NCBI GenBank assembly: GCA_938075435.1
Contig: CALJHL010000065.1
Location: 1 to 38,333, forward strand
Length of the DNA: 38,333 nt
Direction of reading: 5' to 3'
From: an uncultured Thalassotalea sp.
GTDB lineage: Bacteria; Pseudomonadota; Gammaproteobacteria; Enterobacterales; Alteromonadaceae
The number at the start of each line of letters is the position of its first letter. Positions within the stretch are counted from its first letter, which is position 1. A program made the translations under genes and the position numbers. The notes below the pieces were generated by a model. The model worked only from the letters and a program-made list of their open reading frames with translations. It made no database searches and was not told where the DNA came from. This document shows positions 24,793 to 33,381 of the stretch, in pieces.

Positions 24793-25901
24793 TTAGTCTT
24801 TATTATAATCCGGCAAACCTGTCGACAACCAATATTTTTGCAGTCCAAGCGTTTCAACCAAATGCTTAAATTCATCTGATTTTCTAAACCCCTTAGCCTC
24901 AACTGAAAACAAAAACTCGATATCTAACTCATATTTCTTTTGCAGAAGGCTTTCAAAAGCCGAAGCCGCCTTTTGGTACTGTTGCAGGTAAATCCAAATT
25001 CCGGGCTGAAAGTGAGGAGGAACCTGATTTTTTGCAATGGCGGTTTGCAGACTGGTAATCGCCAAAGCTCGTTTGTTGGTGTCGTAAAAACCATTGGTAA
25101 GTTCGAGTAAATCATCAAAGTCGATAAACATTGAGTCGCGTTTAGTGCGTTTAAGGTAAGCATTTAAAAACGAGGTTGTTGCTGCATTTACCATATACAG
25201 CGCATCGGTTTGTGGTGGATTTTCTTTTTCAGGTCTACAAATTAAATTGCCAAGGTAGTGATCTGCTCCTTGGGTAACAAGTGCGTATTTATTGTTTGGC
25301 TTGGCGCTATCAAACGACATTTTATGCATTTGCCATTCGGTGAAAAACTGGCTGTCCATATCCCAAGTACCCGTGGTTAGCATCACCGGCTTGGTTAAGT
25401 TGTTCCAACTGTCTTTAGTTATAACGTCAAACATTGGTCTCGGTGGATATAAGGCAACTATGGATTTGATACGGTCATTATTAATATAGTGAAACTGCTC
25501 AGTATCGGGCTCATATAATCCAGCGCCGCCGTATTGTTGTGCCGAAAATGCACCGAACGAGTGGCCAGTTGCGGCGATATTGTTAAAATCGGCTTTATCT
25601 TTAAACGCCGGATGTTGCTGTTCAATTCTCACTAAGTTGCCTAACAAAAAATCGAAATCAATCATTCGCTGTTCTACCAAGCCAAAGTTGCCATACCATA
25701 GACTATTGAAAATACCGCTGACCATGCCACAACAGTCTTGATGATTGGGAGCCACTACCACATAGCCATGACTTACCCAGTGTTCAATGACCATGTCGTA
25801 TTTGTCTTTGCTGGAAAGTTACCGTGCGAAAATAATACTAATGGAAAATTGTCACCAGTTTTTGGGTAGAACACACTCAACTCAAGATCTCTAGATGTTA
25901 A
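24793..25901 (-). pseudogene. Frameshifted, 5'-truncated alpha/beta hydrolase (dienelactone hydrolase/PAF-acetylhydrolase-like)
   Basis: The longest frame (25794 to 24793, 333 codons) starts inside the domain at MVIEHWVSHGYVVVAPNHQD and contains the nucleophile elbow GHSFG and late TQGADHYLG with the catalytic His. Upstream another frame encodes the missing beginning (DLELSVFYPKTGDNFPLVLF then SHGNF). The two would join as SHGNF-SSKDKYDM if one T were restored at the TTTCC run (minus strand, 25813-25817). The upstream frame itself is blocked by TAA at 25902-25904 with no start codon or signal peptide, so the 5' end is lost. The final ~100 residues form a helical extension. The gene is probably inactive. 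Confidence 0.75.
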
Positions 25902-25962
25902 TTAAGTGATTTTTATGTATTAGCTTACAAATGAAACGATAAATGTAGGAGGATTTAAGAAA

Positions 25963-26039
25963 TGGTCCACCCGACAGGAGTCGAACCTGTGACCTATGCC
26001 TCCGGAGGGCATCGCTCTATCCAGCTGAGCTACGGGTGG
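25963..26039 (-). tRNA. tRNA-Arg (anticodon CCG)
   Basis: 77 nt including an encoded CCA. Acceptor stem CCACCCG / CGGGTGG with A discriminator, D stem GCTC/GAGC, anticodon stem ATGCC/GGCAT with loop CTCCGGA (anticodon CCG, reads CGG), T stem ACAGG/CCTGT with loop TTCGACT. The 3' end faces the decayed region 20.6-25.9 kb. Confidence 0.97.
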
Positions 26040-26074
26040 TTATTGAAAAAACTTGTCTGGGATAAGTTTACGCC

Positions 26075-26102
26075 ATTTTATACAGACAACAGCCAGTGTC
26101 AA
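26075..26102 (-). promoter_or_regulatory. Sigma-70 promoter of tRNA-Arg
   Basis: On the minus strand TTGACA (26102-26097), 16-nt spacer, TAAAAT (26080-26075). Transcription would begin near 26068, about 29 nt before the tRNA 5' end at 26039. The perfect -35 box fits a stable RNA promoter. Confidence 0.8.
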
Positions 26103-26247
26103 CTACTGTCTTAGCCATTGGCTTTAATTGCTTGTTTATTCTTCAATCAACAAACCTAAGTCATGCAAACGACAAAGTAATATTTATCAACTATGCTTAT
26201 ATCAAGTCTATTAACCGATTGATTTAAAATAATAACTAGAGCGATAC

Positions 26248-28323
26248 ATGGAAATATTGGGTTTAATTGGCTATAGCACGGCAGCGATAGCATATTTAAT
26301 TTTTTTATTGCTGATTTTTGTCGGCAAACAGCAGGGCTTCACCAACCGATTAATGATGCTTGCATGCTTAGGCTCTTTTGCTGCGGCGTTAATCAGTACC
26401 CTGCAAATGTATTACTCATTTTCTTTACCTTTCACGTTGCTAATCGAAGCGATAAAAATTTGCTGTTGGTCGGTATTGTTGCTTAGCCTTAATAATGGCG
26501 TAGGCAGCTTAAGTGAATTTTTGTCACAACCACAACTAAAAAAATATCTAATAATTTGTGGGCTAGGGATCGCAATTGCCGCCATAGAAATTATCCAATT
26601 CCAGCAATACTCTTGGGTGTTTATTATTCTACTGGCGTTTAATCTTACGGCTTTAGTGCTGTTGGAGCAACTATATCGAAATCATAAAAATAAATTTAAA
26701 TGGGCAATTTGGCCATTAATTGCTGGTTTAGGTGGTGTGTTTGTTTTTGATTTTATTATTTATGCGCAAGCGTCACTATTGACCCGCATTGATTTTGACT
26801 TTTGGTATGGCCGTGGTTATATAGCGATTTTTGCCTTGCCATTTATCGTGCTAAGTTCGAAACGAATAAAAGGCTTATCACCAGACTTATTTATTTCAAG
26901 AGATGTGGTCTTTTATAGCAGCATCTTAGTGCTAAGTGGTCTGTATTTAATATTATTAGCTTTTTCAGGCTATGTTATTCGCTATATTGGCGGTCAATGG
27001 AGTGACTTATTAAGCATTATTTTTATGGCGCTAGGCAGCTTAGTGCTATTTTCGTTACTGATAACCAGCAGTTTACGAAATAAAGTTAAGGTATTTATTA
27101 GTAAACACTTTTTTGCCAATAAATACGATTATCGGCTAGAGTGGTTAAACGTTATTTCAGCAATAGAAGGGCAAGGCTCGGTCGATTTCTATAAAACAGC
27201 AACTCGGGCAATGGCTGCTTGCTTACAAGTAAACTATTGTGGCTTTGTGAAGAGTACCCATCGCCAATTAGAAGTGGCTTATCGAGATGGGTTGAATTTT
27301 CCTGATCCTGTTATTGAACAATTGCAGTTAATTGATAATTTTTGTCAGCAGCAACATTGGATTATTGATGTCAGAGAATATCAAGCCAAAAATAGTATTT
27401 ACCAAGGCTTAGTCATAGACGCGCCGTTATTAATAAGCCATTTTATTGAAATAATCGTCCCTACCTATAATCAACAGCAATTACTCGGTTATTTTGTTTC
27501 CCCTGGACCAGTAGAAAAACCCATTCTTAACTGGGAAGACAGAGATTATTTATTTGCTGTGTCAAAGCAACTAGGTAGTTACCTGTCATTGCAGCAAGCG
27601 CAATTAAAGTTGGCACAAAATCAGCAGTTATCGGCATTTCATCGGATGTCTGCTTTTGTCTTACACGATCTGAAAAATATCCAAGCTCAGCTTGCTCTGA
27701 TTAATACAAATGCCGAAAAGCACCAACAAAATCCTGAATTTATTGATGATGTTTTTACCACAGTCGCATCGGCAGGCGAGCGTTTGGATAAAGTGGTAAA
27801 ACAGTTACAAGTTAAAAGCGGTAAAAGCTTAGATAAAACAACGCAAGCGCATGGTTTAGTTGAATTGCCCATTGATCCAATAAATTTAGGAGATGTATTT
27901 AAAGACGTTCTACAAAACTGCAGGCACCGCCAACCGGTAGTGAGCGTAAACGGCGCAGATGATCTATTCTTAGAGGTAGATAAAGAACGTTTACTCGATG
28001 TATTAATTCACTTAGTGCAAAATGCACAAGAAGCTTGTCAAGCCGATGGGTGGGTAAAAATCAATGCCAAGCAGTCGCAGCAGCGTCTCATCATTACTAT
28101 TAGCGATAATGGTTGTGGTATGTGTGAGGAGTTTATTGCTACTAAGTTGTTTAAACCTTTCAATACCACTAAAGGTAATGCTGGTATGGGTATTGGCGTT
28201 TTTGAAGCAAAACAATTTATTGAAGACAATAATGGCGTGTTGTCAGTGGTAAGTGAAATAGACAAAGGCTGTGAAGTTACGTTGAACCTGCCGGTGTCAT
28301 TAACCAAATTAAGGACGGCTTAA
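26248..28323 (+). CDS. prsK: XrtA/PEP-CTERM system histidine kinase PrsK
   Basis: 691 residues, matching the PrsK family length and layout: about eight N-terminal membrane helices (residues 5-275), a GAF-like sensor (about 305-455), and a kinase core with LHDLKN (phosphoacceptor His473) and the ATP-binding boxes LVQNAQEAC, ISDNGCGM and GMGIGVF. It is expected to phosphorylate PrsR to control expression of PEP-CTERM proteins and exopolysaccharide. The prsR start is 3 nt after its stop, so they are co-translated. It begins the exosortase A region, with tRNA-Arg upstream on the other strand. The signal sensed is unknown. Confidence 0.93.
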   Translation: MEILGLIGYSTAAIAYLIFLLLIFVGKQQGFTNRLMMLACLGSFAAALISTLQMYYSFSLPFTLLIEAIKICCWSVLLLSLNNGVGSLSEFLSQPQLKKYLIICGLGIAIAAIEIIQFQQYSWVFIILLAFNLTALVLLEQLYRNHKNKFKWAIWPLIAGLGGVFVFDFIIYAQASLLTRIDFDFWYGRGYIAIFALPFIVLSSKRIKGLSPDLFISRDVVFYSSILVLSGLYLILLAFSGYVIRYIGGQWSDLLSIIFMALGSLVLFSLLITSSLRNKVKVFISKHFFANKYDYRLEWLNVISAIEGQGSVDFYKTATRAMAACLQVNYCGFVKSTHRQLEVAYRDGLNFPDPVIEQLQLIDNFCQQQHWIIDVREYQAKNSIYQGLVIDAPLLISHFIEIIVPTYNQQQLLGYFVSPGPVEKPILNWEDRDYLFAVSKQLGSYLSLQQAQLKLAQNQQLSAFHRMSAFVLHDLKNIQAQLALINTNAEKHQQNPEFIDDVFTTVASAGERLDKVVKQLQVKSGKSLDKTTQAHGLVELPIDPINLGDVFKDVLQNCRHRQPVVSVNGADDLFLEVDKERLLDVLIHLVQNAQEACQADGWVKINAKQSQQRLIITISDNGCGMCEEFIATKLFKPFNTTKGNAGMGIGVFEAKQFIEDNNGVLSVVSEIDKGCEVTLNLPVSLTKLRTA

Positions 28324-28326
28324 ATT

Positions 28327-29685
28327 ATGGACAAACTGTTAATTGTTGATGACGATATTGGCATTCAGAAGCAACTAAAATGGAGTTTAGCAGACTACAG
28401 CGTGGTATTTGCTAGTGACCGTGAGCAAGCCATTTCGGCGTTGCGCTTACATGAGCCTAAGGTAATATTACTTGACCTTGGCTTGCCACCAGATGCTGCC
28501 AATGCCAGCGAAGGCTTGCAAGCGTTAGAGCAAATGTTAGCACTCTCGCCGTTTGTTAAAGTGATTGTGATCACCGGCAACGATGATCATCAAGTTTCCT
28601 TAGATGCTATTGCTAAAGGCGCCTATGATTTTTATCAAAAACCAATAGATGCCGAAGTCATCAATATTATTGTCGCCAGAGCGTTTGGTTTAGCAACTAT
28701 TGAACAAGAAAATCGTGATATTCGTGAACTTGGTGGTGTTGATTCAGGCATTATTGGTAACAGTGAGATCATGGATAAATTGCGTAATATGGTTAAAAGA
28801 ATTGCGCCTACTGAAATTACCGCATTATTATTAGGCGAAAGCGGCACCGGTAAAGAGGTTATTGCCAATGCTATTCATCAACAAAGCAATCGCCACAATA
28901 AACCCTTTATAGCGATTAATTGTGCTTCAATTCCAGAAACCTTGTTAGAAAGTGAATTGTTTGGTTTTGAAAAAGGCGCTTTTACCGGCGCTCATAAAAC
29001 CACCAAAGGTAAAATAGAAATGGCCCAAAATGGCACGCTTTTTTTGGATGAAATAGGAGACATGCCATTTAATTTGCAAGCTAAATTACTTCGATTTTTA
29101 CAAGAGCGAATTATTGAACGCATCGGCGGGCGACAAGAAATTGCCGTAGATGTGCGGGTGATCTGCGCCACCAATCAAAATTTACTGCAAATGGTGACTG
29201 AAAAAAGCTTTCGGGAAGACTTATATTATCGAATTAGCGAGATTGTTATTCCTATCGCACCACTAAAAGACAGAGAGTATGATGTGCTGATTTTGGCACA
29301 ATATTTTTTATTGCAATACGCCCAAGACTACAACTTAAAACTTAAAGGCTTTAGTGATGAGGCGGTTAGTGCCTTAAAAAGTTACAGTTGGCCAGGAAAT
29401 ATTCGTGAATTGCAAAATAAAATTAAATCGGCAGTAATAATGGCAACAAGCGCACAAATTAATGCCGATGATTTGGGCTTTTATGAGGAGCTAGATGGGG
29501 AACTTTGCCTAGACTTTAATTTAAGAACGATAAGAGAAAAAGCAGAATCAAAAGCAATACAACAAGCGTTTGCTTTAGCCGAAGGAAATATGAGTAAAAC
29601 TGCGCAGATGTTAGGTATTACACGGCCAACATTGTATGGTTTAGTCGATAAGTATGGATTGCAATTTAAACCGATAGAAAATTAA
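28327..29685 (+). CDS. prsR: XrtA/PEP-CTERM system sigma-54 response regulator PrsR
   Basis: 452 residues: a receiver domain (1 to about 125, phospho-acceptor Asp50 in LLDLGLP), an AAA+ sigma-54 activation domain (about 145-370, with Walker A GESGTGKE, GAFTGA loop ELFGFEKGAFTGA, and Walker B TLFLDEIGD), and a Fis-type helix-turn-helix at the end (NMSKTAQMLGITRPTLYGLV). It activates RNA polymerase with RpoN at promoters of PEP-CTERM and exopolysaccharide genes. It follows prsK by 3 nt and its stop lies 8 nt from the convergent stop of the ATPase gene, with no terminator visible between them. Confidence 0.95.
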   Translation: MDKLLIVDDDIGIQKQLKWSLADYSVVFASDREQAISALRLHEPKVILLDLGLPPDAANASEGLQALEQMLALSPFVKVIVITGNDDHQVSLDAIAKGAYDFYQKPIDAEVINIIVARAFGLATIEQENRDIRELGGVDSGIIGNSEIMDKLRNMVKRIAPTEITALLLGESGTGKEVIANAIHQQSNRHNKPFIAINCASIPETLLESELFGFEKGAFTGAHKTTKGKIEMAQNGTLFLDEIGDMPFNLQAKLLRFLQERIIERIGGRQEIAVDVRVICATNQNLLQMVTEKSFREDLYYRISEIVIPIAPLKDREYDVLILAQYFLLQYAQDYNLKLKGFSDEAVSALKSYSWPGNIRELQNKIKSAVIMATSAQINADDLGFYEELDGELCLDFNLRTIREKAESKAIQQAFALAEGNMSKTAQMLGITRPTLYGLVDKYGLQFKPIEN

Positions 29686-29693
29686 TTTCTGTC

Positions 29694-30854
29694 TTATTTT
29701 TTGTCTTTAATTTGCCGTAAATATTCTTCTGCTTCGGCCATTGCTTCATTTTTAGTCGCTAATATATGGGCTTCAGATTCAGCGATTATAATATTTTGAG
29801 TCTTAATAAACTCTTCCTCCGCTTGTGCTAAAGCTAACTTTTTTTGTTTGCTTACTTTATCTAAATAGCGGTTCATTTTTATTTTTTGTGCGACATTTTC
29901 TTGTAAAAATTCATCAATGATCTTTATTTTTTCTAAAATGCTGGCGTTTATTATTGCTGAATGCTGCAATCTGTCCTGATCATCTACAGGGGTTGCATTG
30001 GTTACTGTAGTGGCTTGCTCATTTTCCAGATGAATAGTTGAGCTGAGTTCTTCGGCAAGCTCTAAGATAACCGACTTTACATCTTCTAGGCCGAATTTTT
30101 TAATGTCATTTAAAAATCCATAAAGCAAAATTCTATCCATTAATAAATTAATCTTTCGTGGCACTCCCAGAGTCTGACTTTCAATTAATGGGTAACAATC
30201 AGTGCTAAATATATTTACGTCGGGAATATTAACTAAACTGAGTCGGTGGCTTATATATTGAACAATTTCAGTAAGTGCCAGCGGTTTAAGGTGGCAAGAG
30301 GCAATGATACGTTGCCGAAACTGTTCCATCGCCGGGCTTTGAATTATCGCTTTTAACTCTTCTTGTCCTAATAGGAAACTTTGCAATAACGGCTTGTTAT
30401 TTATTTGAAAATTAGACAACATGCGCAGCTCTTCTACCGTATCAGCGGGTAAGTTTTGTGCTTCATCGACAATTAATAGAGCTCGTTTTTGCTGCTTGGA
30501 CAAGCTAATTAGATGTTGTTCAATAGTTTTCAATAACTGCGCTTTATTGGATACTGGTGTGGCTATTCCAAACTCATTAGCGATAACGGCAAGTAGATCT
30601 TCGGGAGAAAGCTTACTGGTGACAATTTGTATGGCTTCGACATTGGTATTTTCAATATGAGTTAGCAAATTTTGCGCTAAAGTGGTTTTTCCGGTGCCGA
30701 TTGGACCCGTGATCACAATAAATCCTTCACCTTGCTCTAAGCCATATTTTAAATAAGACAGCGCTTGCTGATGTTTGTCTGAGGCAAAGAAAAACTTTGC
30801 ATCTGGGGTTAATTGAAACGGTTTAGCGGTGATCCCATAATGCTGTTCATACAT
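29694..30854 (-). CDS. XrtA/PEP-CTERM system-associated ATPase (ExeA-like, AAA)
   Basis: 386 residues. The N-terminus MYEQHYGITAKPFQLTPD and the phrase YLKYGLEQGEGFIVITG fit the PEP-CTERM-associated ATPase family, which resembles ExeA/GspA. Walker A GPIGTGKTT (about 50-58), Walker B LLIVDEAQ (about 125-132). The family is normally around 270-350 residues; here an extra C-terminal tail from about residue 290 is a charged coiled coil (QKIKMNRYLDKVSKQKKL, then QAEEEFIKTQ and AEAEEYLRQIK). Last gene of the minus-strand export operon; the upstream gene stops 1 nt before this start. Likely role is energising or organising the envelope export complex. Confidence 0.9.
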   Translation of the reverse strand: MYEQHYGITAKPFQLTPDAKFFFASDKHQQALSYLKYGLEQGEGFIVITGPIGTGKTTLAQNLLTHIENTNVEAIQIVTSKLSPEDLLAVIANEFGIATPVSNKAQLLKTIEQHLISLSKQQKRALLIVDEAQNLPADTVEELRMLSNFQINNKPLLQSFLLGQEELKAIIQSPAMEQFRQRIIASCHLKPLALTEIVQYISHRLSLVNIPDVNIFSTDCYPLIESQTLGVPRKINLLMDRILLYGFLNDIKKFGLEDVKSVILELAEELSSTIHLENEQATTVTNATPVDDQDRLQHSAIINASILEKIKIIDEFLQENVAQKIKMNRYLDKVSKQKKLALAQAEEEFIKTQNIIIAESEAHILATKNEAMAEAEEYLRQIKDKK

Positions 30855-30855
30855 A

Positions 30856-32472
30856 TTAAAATTCTTTTGCTAGTTTTACTGCAAGCCGATTTTCGGTGTA
30901 GTCGTAATAAAATCGATTCGAGCTTCTATTTAAATGTTGACCCGAAAATGTCGCAGTTAGGCTCCTGCTGAGTCGTTGCTCCCAACTAAGTTTGTAGATA
31001 CGGTAATGGTCTATTTGATCTAAGCTATCGGGATTATTTTTATTAATATGGTTTTTATTAAAGCTATAACTAAATTTTAAGTCGGTGGTTCTGGAAGTCT
31101 GACGATTTATTGAAAATTTGGCGTTCTCATAAATATCATAATCACCGATCTCAAGATTTTTGCGTTCCGATTTTCTCAGGGTTAATTTATAACTAGTTCG
31201 CTGTAAATTTAGGCTAGAAGTAACGTTTAGAGTTTTGTTGAGACTAAAATGGTCGGCTTGTTGCGGTGCATAATCAGAGCTGCTACCAATCAGGGTATAA
31301 TCACTTAAATCGACACCTTCACCGGGTGAAAATAAACAACTGCTAATATCCGTCGGCGCTGCGGTTAAACACCACAAACTTTGCGAATTTACCGGCACAA
31401 ATTCTAGACGATCGAACGCTTGTATTGATTCATTATAGTTAATGGCGGTAGTTAAGCGTTTGCTGCGATGGCGGTAAGAAAACTGATAGGCATCACCAAA
31501 AAAGCGTTGATAGTATTTAGCCAATAAGCTTGTTCTCGAGGAGGGTTGCCATTCTATCAAGGCGCTTACATAATCATCTTGCTCCTCAGCATCATCGCCC
31601 ACCGAGGATGTATCATCGTCGGCGCTGTTATAAGCCATATCAATAATTAAATGCGGGCTTGCTAACCACCTAATTCCAGCGCCAATTGACGAGGAACCTT
31701 GGATGCTACCGTCATTAATATTGCCACTGAACCCTTCGTCATAATAACGAATAAACGGATTTAGTTTAAAGTCGCTAATATAGCCAGTTTTGAGCTCTGC
31801 GGTATAAAATCGACCATCTCGATTACTATTGTCGTAATCACTGTATTGACTGTTGATATTCCAAAAAACTACTCGGGAATTACTGCCGCTGGCACTCGCA
31901 AAAGAAGCGATGTATCCATCTCTTTCGCCGACTTTATCTTCGGCTTCATCGAGTAGCAAAGTAATTGCTGAGCCAATTGTAAAACTTGATGATTGAACAT
32001 TATAAGCTAAGCCAAGTCGGTAATTGTTGTATTCGACGGTGTCGCCAGAAACAATATCGGCCAAGGCATTACGAGTATCGTTTTCACTGACATTACGTAT
32101 CGTTGCTGAAGCATTTAATGACAAACCATTTGGTAATAAATCGATACGGCCAGTTGCTGATAAGTTATGAAAGTTATCATCTAAGTCATGGTCATGGGTA
32201 TACCAAGCCTGAGTTAATTCATAGTCTAATTCTAAACTGGCACCTGCCTCTAAGTATTCTAAATTGAGACCTGGGGAAAGCATAGAAACAAAACTGTCTA
32301 TTTCATTAATGCTATTGAGTTCAACATTATCTGTAAAGGTTTCTTCAAAACTTACTCGTGGAGTAACCCGCCAATCATTAGCAAAGCTTGGTAACGAATA
32401 AAGAGCAAGTACGACGAAAACAATGGAATAATTTCGTTTAGTTTTTTCCGTACCCATATCCGTAATATCCAT
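30856..32472 (-). CDS. XrtA/PEP-CTERM system-associated outer-membrane beta-barrel protein
   Basis: 538 residues with a signal peptide (YSIVFVVLALYSLPSFA, cleaved near residue 31), then WRVTPRVSFEETFTDNVELN, the hallmark opening of the PEP-CTERM outer-membrane family (TIGR03016), and many amphipathic strands ending in LAVKLAKEF. It probably forms the barrel through which the polysaccharide passes. The ATG at 32472 lies inside the kinase gene and is preceded by AAGGA 5 nt upstream, so I prefer it to the ATG at 32457; the overlap is 35 nt. The stop lies 1 nt before the ATPase start. Confidence 0.88.
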   Translation of the reverse strand: MDITDMGTEKTKRNYSIVFVVLALYSLPSFANDWRVTPRVSFEETFTDNVELNSINEIDSFVSMLSPGLNLEYLEAGASLELDYELTQAWYTHDHDLDDNFHNLSATGRIDLLPNGLSLNASATIRNVSENDTRNALADIVSGDTVEYNNYRLGLAYNVQSSSFTIGSAITLLLDEAEDKVGERDGYIASFASASGSNSRVVFWNINSQYSDYDNSNRDGRFYTAELKTGYISDFKLNPFIRYYDEGFSGNINDGSIQGSSSIGAGIRWLASPHLIIDMAYNSADDDTSSVGDDAEEQDDYVSALIEWQPSSRTSLLAKYYQRFFGDAYQFSYRHRSKRLTTAINYNESIQAFDRLEFVPVNSQSLWCLTAAPTDISSCLFSPGEGVDLSDYTLIGSSSDYAPQQADHFSLNKTLNVTSSLNLQRTSYKLTLRKSERKNLEIGDYDIYENAKFSINRQTSRTTDLKFSYSFNKNHINKNNPDSLDQIDHYRIYKLSWEQRLSRSLTATFSGQHLNRSSNRFYYDYTENRLAVKLAKEF

Positions 32473-33379
32473 AAAGTTCCTTTTGAGAATGAATGGCTTT
32501 ATTTAAAATTAGCCCTTTAGCTAATTCATCATGCAATAATGCATTAGCCTGATATACATCGTTTAGAGAGGTTTTGTTTTCTTCGACGGCAATTAATGCC
32601 TGGCCCATAAGCCTAGCTAAAACTGGGGTTTCTGTTACGCCTAATAACGGCGGAGAATCGAAAATAACTATCCGGTCTGGGTATCTGGTTGATAACTCGC
32701 TTGCTAATATCGCCATTCGTTCGCTGGCTAATAATTCATTCGATAAATGATGCGGGCTACCGGCAGGTATGATTTTTAAATTATCAATATTGGTATGGTA
32801 AATAATGTCGCTGACACTTTTATTTTTACTCAACAAATATTCAATTAATCCTGAGCGTTGCTTTGCCCCAAATTCGCGCAATATACTTGGTTTTAATACG
32901 TCGCTATCAACCAACAGCACGGTTTTATCTTGTTCTAAAGCAATACTTAGGGCCAAATTAATAGCAATGTAAGTTTTACCCTCATCAGGCCTAGCGCTGG
33001 TGATCATAATTAAATTTGGATGAGTTAGGGTAGATGCTACCGCGCCAAAAGCATTATTAAGCAGTTTTCTTTTAACTTGTCGAAACTCTTCTTTTAATAT
33101 TCGGTTATCTTCGATATTTTCGGGGACGATATAATCGTTTTGAGCCAGTTTTTTTAAATCTAAATTGATAACGTTAGCTTCGCCTTTGGGGTGCTCAACT
33201 TTTGAAATAACGGCGGCTTTTTCAGGAGCACTAGCTAATATATCACCCGGATCAGTCATAGGTTCACTTGGTTCTGGCTTAACGGCTATTTCAATAGCTG
33301 ATTTTGGTTTTTCAGTGGCCTGCTGCTCAGATTGTTTACTCGCTTGATTTTTGGCTAGCGCTTGTTCAATGGTAGACAT
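32438..33379 (-). CDS. XrtA-associated tyrosine autokinase (BY-kinase)
   Basis: 313 residues. The first ~80 residues are disordered and charged (STIEQALAKNQASKQSEQQ). The kinase core then has LKEEFRQVKRKLLN, Walker A ITSARPDEGKTYIA, Walker A' LLVDSDVLKPSI and Walker B VIFDSPPLLGVTE. The extreme C-terminus is a tyrosine cluster, YGYYGYGYGKN, the autophosphorylation tail that tunes polymerisation. In BY-kinases of this type the activator is the chain-length protein encoded just upstream (33382), with the stop 2 nt before this start. The tail codons are also the beginning of the next gene. Confidence 0.93.
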   Translation of the reverse strand: MSTIEQALAKNQASKQSEQQATEKPKSAIEIAVKPEPSEPMTDPGDILASAPEKAAVISKVEHPKGEANVINLDLKKLAQNDYIVPENIEDNRILKEEFRQVKRKLLNNAFGAVASTLTHPNLIMITSARPDEGKTYIAINLALSIALEQDKTVLLVDSDVLKPSILREFGAKQRSGLIEYLLSKNKSVSDIIYHTNIDNLKIIPAGSPHHLSNELLASERMAILASELSTRYPDRIVIFDSPPLLGVTETPVLARLMGQALIAVEENKTSLNDVYQANALLHDELAKGLILNKAIHSQKELYGYYGYGYGKN

Positions 33380-33381
33380 AA

